Assembly: GCA_902802305.1 (NCBI GenBank)
Contig: CADCLG010000023.1
Location: 1-64,000 of the forward strand
Length of the DNA: 64,000 nt
Reading direction: 5' to 3'
Source of the DNA: an uncultured Spirochaetaceae bacterium
Lineage (GTDB): Bacteria; Spirochaetota; Spirochaetia; Treponematales; Treponemataceae
Below, piece after piece: positions 7,935 through 16,590 of the stretch. Position 1 is the first letter of the stretch; each line of letters starts with the position of its first letter. The notes below the pieces were generated by a model. That model was not told the origin of the DNA, did not search any database, and saw only the letters and a list, made by a program, of their open reading frames with translations. A program made the position numbers and the translations under genes.

Positions 7935-8540
7935 ATGGAATGGAATCTTATCTTTTTTGTAAACAGCGTTCTGCTTGGCGTAGGTCTTGCCATGGACGCT
8001 TTTTCAGTTTCAATCGCAAATGCCTTAAGTGAATCCTCAATGAAAAAAGGCCGCATGTGTTTTGTTGCCGGCGTTTATGCTTTTTTCCAGTTTGCCATGC
8101 CTATGATCGGCTGGATTTGCGTTCACACGATAGTTGAATATTTTTCTAAGTTTGAAATATTTATTCCCTGGATTGCACTGGCCTTGCTTTTGTGGATTGG
8201 CGGTAAGATGATTTGGGAAGCGGTGCATGGGGAAGAAGACGCTGCTGTCAGTGAAGGAGAGCTTTCAGCTGCCAGACTTACTTTTGCAACCTTGATGATT
8301 CAGGGAGTTGCAACTTCGATTGATGCACTTTCTGTCGGCTTTACAATTGCTGATTATGGTTTACTGATGGCACTTGTTGCTTCTCTGATTATCGCAGCAG
8401 TAACCTTCGCAATCTGCATGACAGGACTTTTAATTGGCAAAAAAGCCGGCGACAAACTCGGTGCAAAAGCAACACTGGCGGGCGGACTTATTCTCGTTGG
8501 CATTGGAATCGAGATTTTTGTGAAGGGGCTTTTCTTTTAG
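7935..8540 (+). CDS. mntP: Manganese efflux pump MntP
   Basis: 201 residues, six membrane segments in two repeats. The repeats carry the family motifs GVGLAMDAFSVSIANAL (residues about 16-32) and QGVATSIDALSVGF (about 120-133), whose Asp residues are needed for Mn2+ transport in MntP. A short cytoplasmic acidic loop (HGEEDAAVSEGE) separates the halves. The protein exports excess Mn2+. The manganese riboswitch directly upstream gives independent support. The start is the ATG at the end of the riboswitch leader. Confidence 0.95.
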   Translation: MEWNLIFFVNSVLLGVGLAMDAFSVSIANALSESSMKKGRMCFVAGVYAFFQFAMPMIGWICVHTIVEYFSKFEIFIPWIALALLLWIGGKMIWEAVHGEEDAAVSEGELSAARLTFATLMIQGVATSIDALSVGFTIADYGLLMALVASLIIAAVTFAICMTGLLIGKKAGDKLGAKATLAGGLILVGIGIEIFVKGLFF

Positions 8541-8563
8541 GTTTTACGTTATCAAAGAATCTG

Positions 8564-9364
8564 TTATCCGAAAATTTCTTCAGCTTTTAGGGCTGTCTGT
8601 CTGCGTTTTTCAAGAGTTTTTTCAAAAAGTTCTCTGGTAATTGTGGGAAACTTTTTGTAAACAACTTTAGTTCCTTCTTCAGTAATGCCGCCCTTTGTTG
8701 CAACTCTGGTAACCACATCATTAAAGGACATCTTTTTTGTAAGCATTAATTCGCCGGTTGAGCAAAGAGTATTCAGAACCATTGAAACAATCTGGTCTTC
8801 CGAAATAGAAGTATGCTCGCGGGCTGTTGAACACAGTACATCAAAAATAGAAGCAATAAAGCCCGGCATACAGGAAACAAGCTCTGAGCCCATTCCCATT
8901 TCATTCTCAGGAAGAAGAATCACATCTCCCATGCTCTTGAAGAGAAACAGGAGATTTGTTTTATCATCCTTACAGGTCTTTTCATTAAAACAAACCAGAG
9001 TCTGAGATTTTTCAATTTCCGCAGTGAGACTTGGAATGACTTTTGCCATTTTATGATTTATGATTTTCTCCATAGATGCAAAGGACACACTTCCATTCAA
9101 AGAGACAATCAAAGTGTCAGCTTTTACAGAATCAGCAATTTCAGAAAGCACAAGTTTGATATCAAAGGGGCGTACACACATAATGATGATATCAGCCTTA
9201 GATGCCAGTTCAGAATTGCTTGAGCAGATATTGATTTCAGGAGGCAGACTTTTTAGTTTTTCAATAGTTCTGTTATAAACATAAAGTCTGTTATCCTTGT
9301 TTCTCGATAATTTTTCAACAAGCATGCTCCCCATGCTTCCATAACCTATAATTCCAATATTCAT
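8564..9364 (-). CDS. Pyrroline-5-carboxylate reductase-like (ProC family) protein
   Basis: 266 residues. An N-terminal Rossmann motif GIIGYGSMGSML (residues 3-14) binds NAD(P)H. The middle has SLNGSVSFASMEKIINHKMAKVIPS, matching the ProC segment around the active site. The C-terminal dimer helix carries VATKGGITEEGTKV, equivalent to the SPGGTT motif of ProC, here altered. ProC makes proline from pyrroline-5-carboxylate. The altered motif and distant relation leave other imine or late-competence-like reductase roles open. It is convergent with mntP. Confidence 0.75.
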   Translation of the reverse strand: MNIGIIGYGSMGSMLVEKLSRNKDNRLYVYNRTIEKLKSLPPEINICSSNSELASKADIIIMCVRPFDIKLVLSEIADSVKADTLIVSLNGSVSFASMEKIINHKMAKVIPSLTAEIEKSQTLVCFNEKTCKDDKTNLLFLFKSMGDVILLPENEMGMGSELVSCMPGFIASIFDVLCSTAREHTSISEDQIVSMVLNTLCSTGELMLTKKMSFNDVVTRVATKGGITEEGTKVVYKKFPTITRELFEKTLEKRRQTALKAEEIFG

Positions 9365-9393
9365 TAATGTTCTTCCTGCTTTAATCTTATTGA

Positions 9394-10185
9394 CTATTTC
9401 TTCTGCAAAACTGTGATTGCACCATAATGAAGAATATCAAACTTTTCGGGTGCAATCTGGTCGAGGAGAGCGCGATGTTCTGCATCCCAGCGTGCGAGTT
9501 CTTCCGGATTAAGTGAAGCCCCGATTCCGCGGCTTGCTCTTACGCGGCCGTGCCAGCTTTCTTTTGTAAAGGGAACATTAAGATCATATTCTTCATGGTC
9601 AATCTTATCAAAATATTTATAGGCAATATCAGGCACCCAATTTTCATGGCGCTTTTCTCCACAACCAGACCATTTTGGGCTGTACTTCAAAATCATCTCT
9701 TCGCTCTTGCCGGCAATTTTATCTTCATACGGGAGCCAGGCCATATACAAGATTACAAGCTTGCCCTGAGGCTTAAGCAAATCAGCTAAAACCGGCATAA
9801 CCTTTTCGTGGTCAAAATACCAGAAGCACTGGCAGGCTGTAATTACATCAAAGCTTTCTTTTGGGAAATTAAGCTGCTCGGTTGCGGCGGCAATAAAATC
9901 AATTCTCATTCCGGCATCAGTGGCCAAGATTTTTGCCTGTTCAATCTGCTCCGGAGAAATATCTGTACCGGTCCACTCAGCACCATATTTATACATATTG
10001 CAAGGCACAACACCAGTTCCTGTTCCAAGGTCCAGAACCTTCTGCCCCTTTATGCAGAGTCCGCGGTCTACAATTTTCTTATAAAATTCTTCCGGATAAA
10101 TATCGCGGAACTTTGCATATTCCTTTGAGGTCTTTCCCCAGTCAAAGGCTTTTCCGTCATCAATTCGTTTATCTCTGATTTCCAT
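9394..10185 (-). CDS. Class I SAM-dependent methyltransferase
   Basis: 263 residues. SAM-binding motif I is VLDLGTGTGVVPCNMYKYG (about residues 50-68), followed by the acidic loop TGTDISPEQIEQA and motif IV ITACQCFWYFDHEKV. The family moves a methyl group from SAM to small molecules; the substrate cannot be read. The gene is followed by the broken metallo-hydrolase gene upstream of it on the same strand (12 bp gap), so both probably formed one transcript. Confidence 0.82.
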   Translation of the reverse strand: MEIRDKRIDDGKAFDWGKTSKEYAKFRDIYPEEFYKKIVDRGLCIKGQKVLDLGTGTGVVPCNMYKYGAEWTGTDISPEQIEQAKILATDAGMRIDFIAAATEQLNFPKESFDVITACQCFWYFDHEKVMPVLADLLKPQGKLVILYMAWLPYEDKIAGKSEEMILKYSPKWSGCGEKRHENWVPDIAYKYFDKIDHEEYDLNVPFTKESWHGRVRASRGIGASLNPEELARWDAEHRALLDQIAPEKFDILHYGAITVLQKK

Positions 10186-10197
10186 ATTCTTCTCCCT

Positions 10198-10643
10198 TTA
10201 CTGCTTAACAGGCTTGCCGTGTCCAAAATAAAGTGTACGTGGACCGAGCCCTTTTATTTTGTCATAGCTTTTTTTGATATCCTCAAGATTATAGTACAAA
10301 TGGCCCATTCCAGGAAATACCCAGTTATCCAGAGCATCACCGACCAGCAGATGTTTTTCTTCAACATCAACTCCAATCGAACCATTCGTGTGTCCCGGAA
10401 GTTCAACAATTTTTGCATTTATTCCATACTCATTCAGGCTGTCACCATCTTTTACATAAATGATATTTGAAGGACGTTCAACTTTTGTTTCTCGCAAAAC
10501 CTTAAGAGACAAACCGAGAACTAAGCGGCCGGTGAGTCCATAACATTTGAGAGGCTGCCGGTATCAACCAGAATAGCATTGCGCCCCTCAGAAATAAGAT
10601 AGCAGTTATCGGTTTTACATTTTATTCTTGTTATGGTACTCAT
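10198..10643 (-). pseudogene. Metallo-beta-lactamase-fold hydrolase with internal deletion
   Basis: Two fragments of one gene. The ATG at 10643 gives MSTITRIKCKTDNCYLISEG then AILVDTGSLSN, the typical N-terminus of the fold, before the frame is lost and stops. From about 10512 a second frame gives the C-terminal half with PGHTNGSIGV, the metal-ligand Asp in LLVGDALDNWV and the last His in YFGHGKPV. The HxHxDH segment is missing and the fragments are out of frame. Intact relatives have 200 or more residues, so roughly a third of the protein is gone. No active enzyme is expected. Confidence 0.82.
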
Positions 10644-10809
10644 AGAGTTTTCTCCCTTACCTCCTCAAATATGACACACTTGTGACACTTATGTATTTAT
10701 AATAGAATTATTAAGAAGTCAATTATTTTTCAAAAAGAGACACCCTTTTACATATTTGTGTCATTTTCTAAGGAAGCCGTATGACAGAATCAAAGCGAGG
10801 GAGAAAACT

Positions 10810-11499
10810 ATGTCAAAAATGTTCGATGTGTATCAAAACTTTTCAGACTTATATGATGAATTAGTAAATCATGAAGATTACGAGTGTAATCTTTATAAGT
10901 TTCTGAGCAGCAAAATCCAATGGGAAAATAAAGTTGTCGGCGAATTTGGAATTGGAACCGGGCGGGTTACAAAGAACTACATAGACAAGGCACAGAAGCT
11001 TTATGCGTATGATAATTCGCAGCATATGATTGATAAGGCAAAAGAAAACTTATCAAAGTGGGCGGATAAAATAGAATATGAAGTTCTTGATAACAGTAAA
11101 ATCAATTCTATTGAAAATACATTTGACGTAATAATTGAAGGCTGGAGTTTCGGGCATCTGGTTGTTCAGGATGATGTAAATCGAAATCAGACTATTCAGT
11201 ACCTTATCAGCGAAACTAAAAAACGTGCAAAGGAAATCATCTTCATTGAAACATTGGGAACGAATGTAGAACTTCCAAATCAACCTGGAGAAAAGCTTTC
11301 GCAATTTTATCATGCACTTGTTGAGGCTGGCTTTAAGGAGCACATAATTCAAACTGATTATAAATTCAGCAATTGCGAAGAAGCAGGAAATATAATGGGC
11401 GCCTTTTTTGGTGACTCAATGAAAAATGATATTACTCAAAAACAATTAAATGTAATAAAAGAATTTACAGGAATATGGATTTATAGGGAGGCATATTAA
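10810..11499 (+). CDS. SAM-dependent methyltransferase
   Basis: 229 residues from ATG 10810, chosen over an upstream in-frame ATG because GGGAG lies just before it. The SAM site is VVGEFGIGTGRVTKNYIDKA (about residues 38-57), with the acidic residue in LYAYDNSQHMIDKA and motif IV VIIEGWSFGHL. The substrate is unknown. The stop overlaps the start of the following lipoprotein gene (TAATG), so the two are translationally coupled. It is divergent from the broken hydrolase; the shared 110-bp region has several GTGTCA half-sites that could be an operator. Confidence 0.8.
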   Translation: MSKMFDVYQNFSDLYDELVNHEDYECNLYKFLSSKIQWENKVVGEFGIGTGRVTKNYIDKAQKLYAYDNSQHMIDKAKENLSKWADKIEYEVLDNSKINSIENTFDVIIEGWSFGHLVVQDDVNRNQTIQYLISETKKRAKEIIFIETLGTNVELPNQPGEKLSQFYHALVEAGFKEHIIQTDYKFSNCEEAGNIMGAFFGDSMKNDITQKQLNVIKEFTGIWIYREAY

Positions 11500-12104
11500 T
11501 GAAAAAAATCAGCATCATCATTTTGTTTGCAATATTTTTCATAGGCTGAAGTTCAAATGATTATAAGCAGAATAGCATCCCGATGTCTGAATTAAATAAT
11601 ATTCCAGACAAGGTTATTTTGAATATTGAACCGCAATACCAGACCACTAACTATACTTGTGCAACAGTATCCCTTGGAATGGCAATAAAGTATGTAACAA
11701 ATGATCAGATTGTCTTATCAGAAGAAGATGTCTGGAATACAACTGGCACAACAATTAAAGCGGCTCGAAAATATGGAAATGATATGAACGGGCTGGGGAG
11801 AGTTTGTAAAAAATATTCAGTGAAATATAAATTTTTGAATAAGATGGATATGGATGTTCTTCAGTATTATTTGGCACATCAAAATCCGGTTATCCTGAAC
11901 ATACGACCAGATCCAAATCAGAATTATACTCATGCACTTCTGGCTGTTGGATATGATAAAGATAATCAGACTATTTACATAAATGATCCAAGTAATATTG
12001 TAACAGAATTTTCTTATGAAGGATTAAATAAAAGATGGAATGCCTGGCTATATCGACCAAGATTTCATTCAGAACAAAGCGGATTTATTTTGATAAAGGA
12101 ATAG
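11499..12104 (+). pseudogene. C39-like peptidase lipoprotein with TGA at the lipobox cysteine
   Basis: The frame opens at ATG 11499 with the signal peptide MKKISIIILFAIFFIG, then TGA (11547-11549), then SSNDYKQNS and on to 12104. The TGA falls exactly where the lipobox cysteine should be (IFFIG-C-SS), so a TGC or TGT codon became TGA. The mature part (from an ATG at 11583) is complete: QYQTTNYTCATVSLGMAIKYV with the nucleophile Cys, HALLAVGYD with the His, and YINDPSN, as in papain-like Peptidase_C39_2 proteins. A shortened cytoplasmic product from 11583 is possible but would not be exported. Confidence 0.78.
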
Positions 12105-12110
12105 AGGATA

Positions 12111-12182
12111 ATGAATTACATAATCGAAACAGAACGGCTAAAACTCCGAAAGTGTCAAAAAAAATATCGCCACATATCTTAA
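12111..12182 (+). pseudogene. N-terminal remnant of a GNAT acetyltransferase
   Basis: The 23-residue frame MNYIIETERLKLRKCQ... matches the standard start of RimJ/RimL-type GNAT acetyltransferases (ETERLxLR), then ends. After a frame change, NIATYLKRMAKVPLF follows to about 12223, which may be unrelated or the far end of a deleted gene. It begins 7 bp after the peptidase gene, so it was probably the last gene of that operon. Confidence 0.5.
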
Positions 12183-12206
12183 AAGAATGGCAAAGGTTCC
12201 ACTTTT

Positions 12207-12713
12207 TTAAGAAAGCTTTTTTGTAAACCAGCCCATCAGTTTTTGGGCGATAAAAATATTTACAAAAACAAGGATTGCGCCGAGTGCCATAAAGGAGCCG
12301 ACAAAGAGAGCAGAATCTTCAATGCATAAAAGACATTTGCAGATAATCAGGGTGTTTACAGGAAGACAAATCAAACTTGTGATACAGGCCGGAATGTAGC
12401 GACGATAAATGCTTACCTGAATCAGATGAATAAAAAAATGAAGGTCGCAGCCCAGAAAAGCCCCAAGCCAGAGATACCAGAGAAAATTGCGATCTATAAA
12501 ATATGCGAGAGTTGAAATTGCGATGCACAGAATGAGTTCTTCGTAAACGGCAAGGGCAAAGCCTTCTGTGGAAAAATCCTTGTAACGGCGGAGGATAAAA
12601 GGAAAGCGCTGCTGGAGTTCTGCGGTGTTCTGTCGTAAAAAATATTTAAAGCCGATTATTTCTTCCATGTCATGAAACATAAAAATTATCGGAAAAAGCC
12701 AGACGTATTCTTT
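12207..12713 (-). CDS. HXXEE-domain membrane protein
   Basis: 168 residues with four to five membrane segments. The N-terminal HDMEEIIGF motif defines the HXXEE family; conserved His and Glu residues in membrane helices suggest metal or proton chemistry, but the function is unknown. The ATG at 12713 is preferred because GGAGGT precedes it; an ATG ten codons upstream lies in a dispersed repeat. The promoter carries a GTTAGT-N4-ACTAAC operator, so the gene belongs to the same putative regulon as the MATE, ABC and flavodoxin genes. Confidence 0.78.
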   Translation of the reverse strand, partial: KEYVWLFPIIFMFHDMEEIIGFKYFLRQNTAELQQRFPFILRRYKDFSTEGFALAVYEELILCIAISTLAYFIDRNFLWYLWLGAFLGCDLHFFIHLIQVSIYRRYIPACITSLICLPVNTLIICKCLLCIEDSALFVGSFMALGAILVFVNIFIAQKLMGWFTKKLS

Positions 12714-12737
12714 CATAAGACCTCCACATAAGCGACT

Positions 12738-12765
12738 TGTCATGCTGAACTTGTTTCAACATCTA
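12738..12765. repeat. Dispersed palindromic repeat (TGTCATGCTGAACTTG type)
   Basis: TGTCATGCTGAACTTG followed by TTTCAACATCT resembles the copy at 443-470. It lies between promoter and ribosome site of the HXXEE gene, so it is part of that transcript leader. Confidence 0.6.
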
Positions 12766-12769
12766 TTTT

Positions 12770-12808
12770 GGTATTATATACTCTTTGTAAAAGTTAGTCA
12801 AAACTAAC
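12770..12808 (-). promoter_or_regulatory. HXXEE gene promoter with GTTAGT-N4-ACTAAC operator
   Basis: GTTAGT (12793-12798), CAAA, ACTAAC (12803-12808). On the minus strand the sequence reads TTGACTAAC, so the -35 TTGACT is embedded in the operator; a 17-nt spacer leads to TATAAT. Repressor binding would block RNA polymerase directly. Confidence 0.75.
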
Positions 12809-13217
12809 TAAAAAAAAGGGGGGATATTTGCTTCATACGGATCAAATGTATTAAATGATAGTTTTAATCCGTAGTTTTTTTGGTTTATATTCATGTTTGT
12901 GTTGGATTTCGACTTTATTTACGGACAAATTACACTCAGTCACTGTTTTTATACGTAGATACTGATTGTTGAGCATAAAATTTTAGTAAAAATCTTGTAT
13001 TAAATACGGATCAAATTTAGCGAGTAGTGGTTTTTGTCCGTATTTATCCAGATTTTATCATATAAATACATCGACTCAGACAGATTCACTCTTTAACTAT
13101 TGGCTTCTACGTTTTTAGAGTTTGTAATAAACTCTAAATAACTGTCATTTGTAATAAATCCTTAATAACTTGACATTACTACGTATACGTAGTAAATTAA
13201 CCTCGCAGGAGGCATCT
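12809..13217. other. Intergenic region with repeated ATACGGATCAAAT motif
   Basis: No gene seen. ATACGGATCAAAT occurs at 12835-12847 and again at 13004-13016, with inverted partial copies (AATCCGTAG near 12867, GTCCGTAT near 13037). A perfect 10-bp hairpin TTTAGAGTTT / AAACTCTAAA is at 13114-13138. The CPBP promoter region closes the stretch. Confidence 0.5.
13170..13195 (+). promoter_or_regulatory. -35 element followed by a 20-bp perfect palindrome
   Basis: TTGACA (13170-13175) is followed immediately by TTACTACGTATACGTAGTAA (13176-13195), a perfect 20-bp palindrome placed where a repressor would block the promoter of the CPBP gene. The PadR-family gene two positions downstream (14008) is a plausible but unproven ligand. 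Confidence 0.6.
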
Positions 13218-13958
13218 ATGAACAGTTTTTTCCGATTTAATTTCACAAAAGAAACAGCTGTCGCTTTTGGAGCGGGCGCAGCAATGATTTTTCTCAGTCT
13301 GATTATGCTTCTCTTTGGCGGCGATTCTATACTTGATAAAGTCATGTCTTTTATTCTTCGTGACCTGCTTATGATTTTTGGTCTGGGAATTGTTTTTCTT
13401 TCGCTTTATGTCAGAAAAAAGGAAGATGGGTTGAAAGCAATTGGCTTTACAGGAAGAAAAAAGGCCTTGAGTCTTGTTCTTAATTTCCTTTTTGCGGCAG
13501 GACTTCTTGCCATGTTTTTGAAAGATGAAAAACCAACGGGTATCCTCGAAATTAAAAATCTTTATGCTGCAGCCTACATTCTGGTTGCGGGAATTTTTGA
13601 AATGACTTTTATATATGGTTACCTCCGTGCATGCTTTGAAAAGGCCTTTGGAATTATTCCTGCGGTTCTTATAACGGCGGCCTTTTATTCTTTTCATCAT
13701 GTGGGTTTTCAGCCGGAGTTTTTGCATCTCTTTTTTGTGGGACTCATGTATTGTTCAGTTTATTACATCACACAAAATCTTTTGGTTTTATTTCCTTTTT
13801 TCTGGGGTGTGGGCGCCTTGTGGGATGTGATTGTTTCATCGGAAGCGGGAGAGGAAATCAAGAATCTTGAGTCTTTTATTATTGCGCTTATAATTTTGGT
13901 TCTGTCAGTTGGATGGATTTTCATTTTCAAAAAGAGATTATCGGGTCAAGCTCGATAA
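13218..13958 (+). CDS. CPBP-family (CAAX protease-like) membrane protein
   Basis: 246 residues, about seven membrane segments. CPBP motifs are recognisable but altered: EMTFIYGYLR in place of EExxFRGYL, and FYSFHHVGF for the FxxxH motif. The second Glu of motif 1 is missing, so proteolytic activity is uncertain. CPBP proteins act as membrane peptidases in bacteriocin immunity, or as scaffolds. The start at 13218 is supported by AGGAGG. The last residues (SGQAR) and the stop codon are supplied by a dispersed palindromic repeat, so the original C-terminus has probably been replaced. Confidence 0.75.
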   Translation: MNSFFRFNFTKETAVAFGAGAAMIFLSLIMLLFGGDSILDKVMSFILRDLLMIFGLGIVFLSLYVRKKEDGLKAIGFTGRKKALSLVLNFLFAAGLLAMFLKDEKPTGILEIKNLYAAAYILVAGIFEMTFIYGYLRACFEKAFGIIPAVLITAAFYSFHHVGFQPEFLHLFFVGLMYCSVYYITQNLLVLFPFFWGVGALWDVIVSSEAGEEIKNLESFIIALIILVLSVGWIFIFKKRLSGQAR

Positions 13959-13993
13959 TGACACCCCGACATTACTAGCCCGATAATGACACA
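13938..13993. repeat. Two dispersed palindromic repeat copies at the CPBP gene end
   Basis: TTATCGGGTCAAGCTCGATAA, then a second related unit containing TAGCCCGATAATGACAC. The first copy encodes the C-terminus and stop of the CPBP gene and matches the copy in the GH2 gene (TTGTCGGG-TCAAG-CCCGACAA). Confidence 0.65.
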
Positions 13994-14007
13994 TTTGGAG
14001 AATTATT

Positions 14008-14508
14008 ATGTTATCGAAAACTTCAATTATAATTTGTGGAATGCTTTTGCAGGGTGAGATGAATGCTTACGACATGCTTAAAATGATTGACCGCATGAAC
14101 ATGCAGTACTGGCATCCGATTGGAGCGACTACGCTTTATGAAAGCTGTCTGAGGCTAGAGAAGAAGGGCTGTATTGAGAACACTGGTAAAGCAGATAACA
14201 AAGCTGTTTACCGCCTTACTGCAAGCGGCCGTGCAGAACTGAAAGCAACAATCTGTGCACTTTTTGAAAGGGTTGATTTTGATTCAGTCTGGTTTTGTCT
14301 TGCTGTGATGTATTCAGAGGCGCTTACAGAAAAAGAACTGAAAGAAGAAAAGATAAAACGTGCGGCACTTCTTGAGGAATATGAAAAAGGCACAATTGAA
14401 AACCGTGACAAAATGCTTGCCGCAAAAGTTCCTTACATCGACATCTGTGCAATTGACAGAATGATTCAGATAATTCAGATGGAAAAAGAAACATTGAGGA
14501 AGCTATGA
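14008..14508 (+). CDS. PadR-family transcriptional regulator
   Basis: 166 residues. The N-terminal winged helix (residues 1-80) has the PadR layout: ILQGEMNAYDMLKMIDRMN, a short turn, then TTLYESCLRLEKKGCIEN and the wing KAVYRLTASGRAEL. The C-terminal helical part mediates dimer formation in the family. PadR proteins repress nearby genes until a ligand binds. It overlaps the next gene by 4 bp (ATGA) and follows the CPBP gene, whose promoter has a 20-bp palindrome. Confidence 0.85.
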   Translation: MLSKTSIIICGMLLQGEMNAYDMLKMIDRMNMQYWHPIGATTLYESCLRLEKKGCIENTGKADNKAVYRLTASGRAELKATICALFERVDFDSVWFCLAVMYSEALTEKELKEEKIKRAALLEEYEKGTIENRDKMLAAKVPYIDICAIDRMIQIIQMEKETLRKL

Positions 14509-15122
14509 CAGAAACTGAACTCTATAAAAAACTTGGAGAACTCACAAAGAACAAATCAAAATGGGAGCAGAGTATTCCTGATGTTGCAGAGTTGCTGGAG
14601 TATGATTCCGCAGAAATCCAGGCAAAGGCCTTGTGGCTGCTTGGTGAAATGGGACTGAATTATCCGTATAAAATTGCAGAGTTTGTTCCAGTAGTTGCAG
14701 TCTTTCTAAACAGCGCAGACCCCTTGCTCCGTGAACGTGCTCTCAACGCTCTGGGAAGAATCGGCCGCGCAGACTTCAGTCTTATCAAAACTTACTGGAA
14801 AGATTTGTTCCGTTTTGCAAAAGACGAGGCGCCGAATGTAAGGCTTAACTTCATCTGGGCTTCAGAAAATATAGCGACAAATACTCCTGAGATTTATACC
14901 GGTTACATGGACACTTTTGCCGGACTTCTTGCTGCCCCAGATGACAAAGTGCGTATGGAAGCGCCTGAGATTTTCCGTGTTCTTGGAAAACGAAAGCCTG
15001 AGCTCGTAGCTCCTTATATAAACCTTCTTTCAAAAATCTCTGAAAGTGACACAAACCAAATTGTTCGAATCCATTCAAAAGGCGCAATTAAAGCTTTTCA
15101 AAAAGCAAAAGGAATATCATAA
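14505..15122 (+). CDS. HEAT-repeat protein, function unknown
   Basis: 205 residues composed of repeated helix pairs: AEIQAKALWLLGEMGLN, DPLLRERALNALGRIGRAD, APNVRLNFIWASENIAT, DKVRMEAPEIFRVLGKRKP. This is the HEAT/PBS-lyase type of repeat, a protein-binding scaffold. No signal peptide is seen, so it should be cytosolic. The start codon overlaps the PadR stop, so the two proteins are made together and may interact, possibly as a sensor-adaptor for the regulator. The exact role is not readable. Confidence 0.72.
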   Translation: MTETELYKKLGELTKNKSKWEQSIPDVAELLEYDSAEIQAKALWLLGEMGLNYPYKIAEFVPVVAVFLNSADPLLRERALNALGRIGRADFSLIKTYWKDLFRFAKDEAPNVRLNFIWASENIATNTPEIYTGYMDTFAGLLAAPDDKVRMEAPEIFRVLGKRKPELVAPYINLLSKISESDTNQIVRIHSKGAIKAFQKAKGIS

Positions 15123-15152
15123 AGCATCAAGTTAGTTCGCAGTGTCAATATT

Positions 15153-15213
15153 GTTAGCGGTTGCTAACATGATAATAAAATGATATTATTTCTGATTGTT
15201 AGTACTTACTAAC
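15153..15213 (+). promoter_or_regulatory. Enolase promoter with two GTTAGT-type operators
   Basis: Operator 1: GTTAGC-GGTT-GCTAAC (15153-15168). Operator 2: GTTAGT-ACTT-ACTAAC (15198-15213). The -35 TTGCTA (15161-15166) lies in operator 1; a 17-nt spacer leads to -10 TATTAT (15184-15189), and operator 2 covers the transcription start region. The sites are 45 bp apart. Confidence 0.78.
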
Positions 15214-15231
15214 ATATAAATTTTATAATGA

Positions 15232-16560
<1,329 letters not shown>

Positions 16561-16590
16561 GTAGTGCAGAACCGTAAGGAGTATTTGAAA

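Noticed and set aside
10650..10770. Operator made of GTGTCA half-sites between the broken hydrolase and the methyltransferase
   Set aside because: The half-sites have irregular spacing and orientation and no second locus in the window shares them, so it is only mentioned with the gene.
11547..11549. Selenocysteine insertion at the TGA of the lipobox (and at 2810-2812)
   Set aside because: A bacterial SECIS needs a stable hairpin just downstream of the TGA. The following 40 bases at either site form none that I can see, and Sec at a lipidation site or in a repeat protein has no known rationale.
9394..12182. Integron cassette array
   Set aside because: The small genes resemble cassette contents, but they lie in both orientations and no attC-like sites or integrase are visible.
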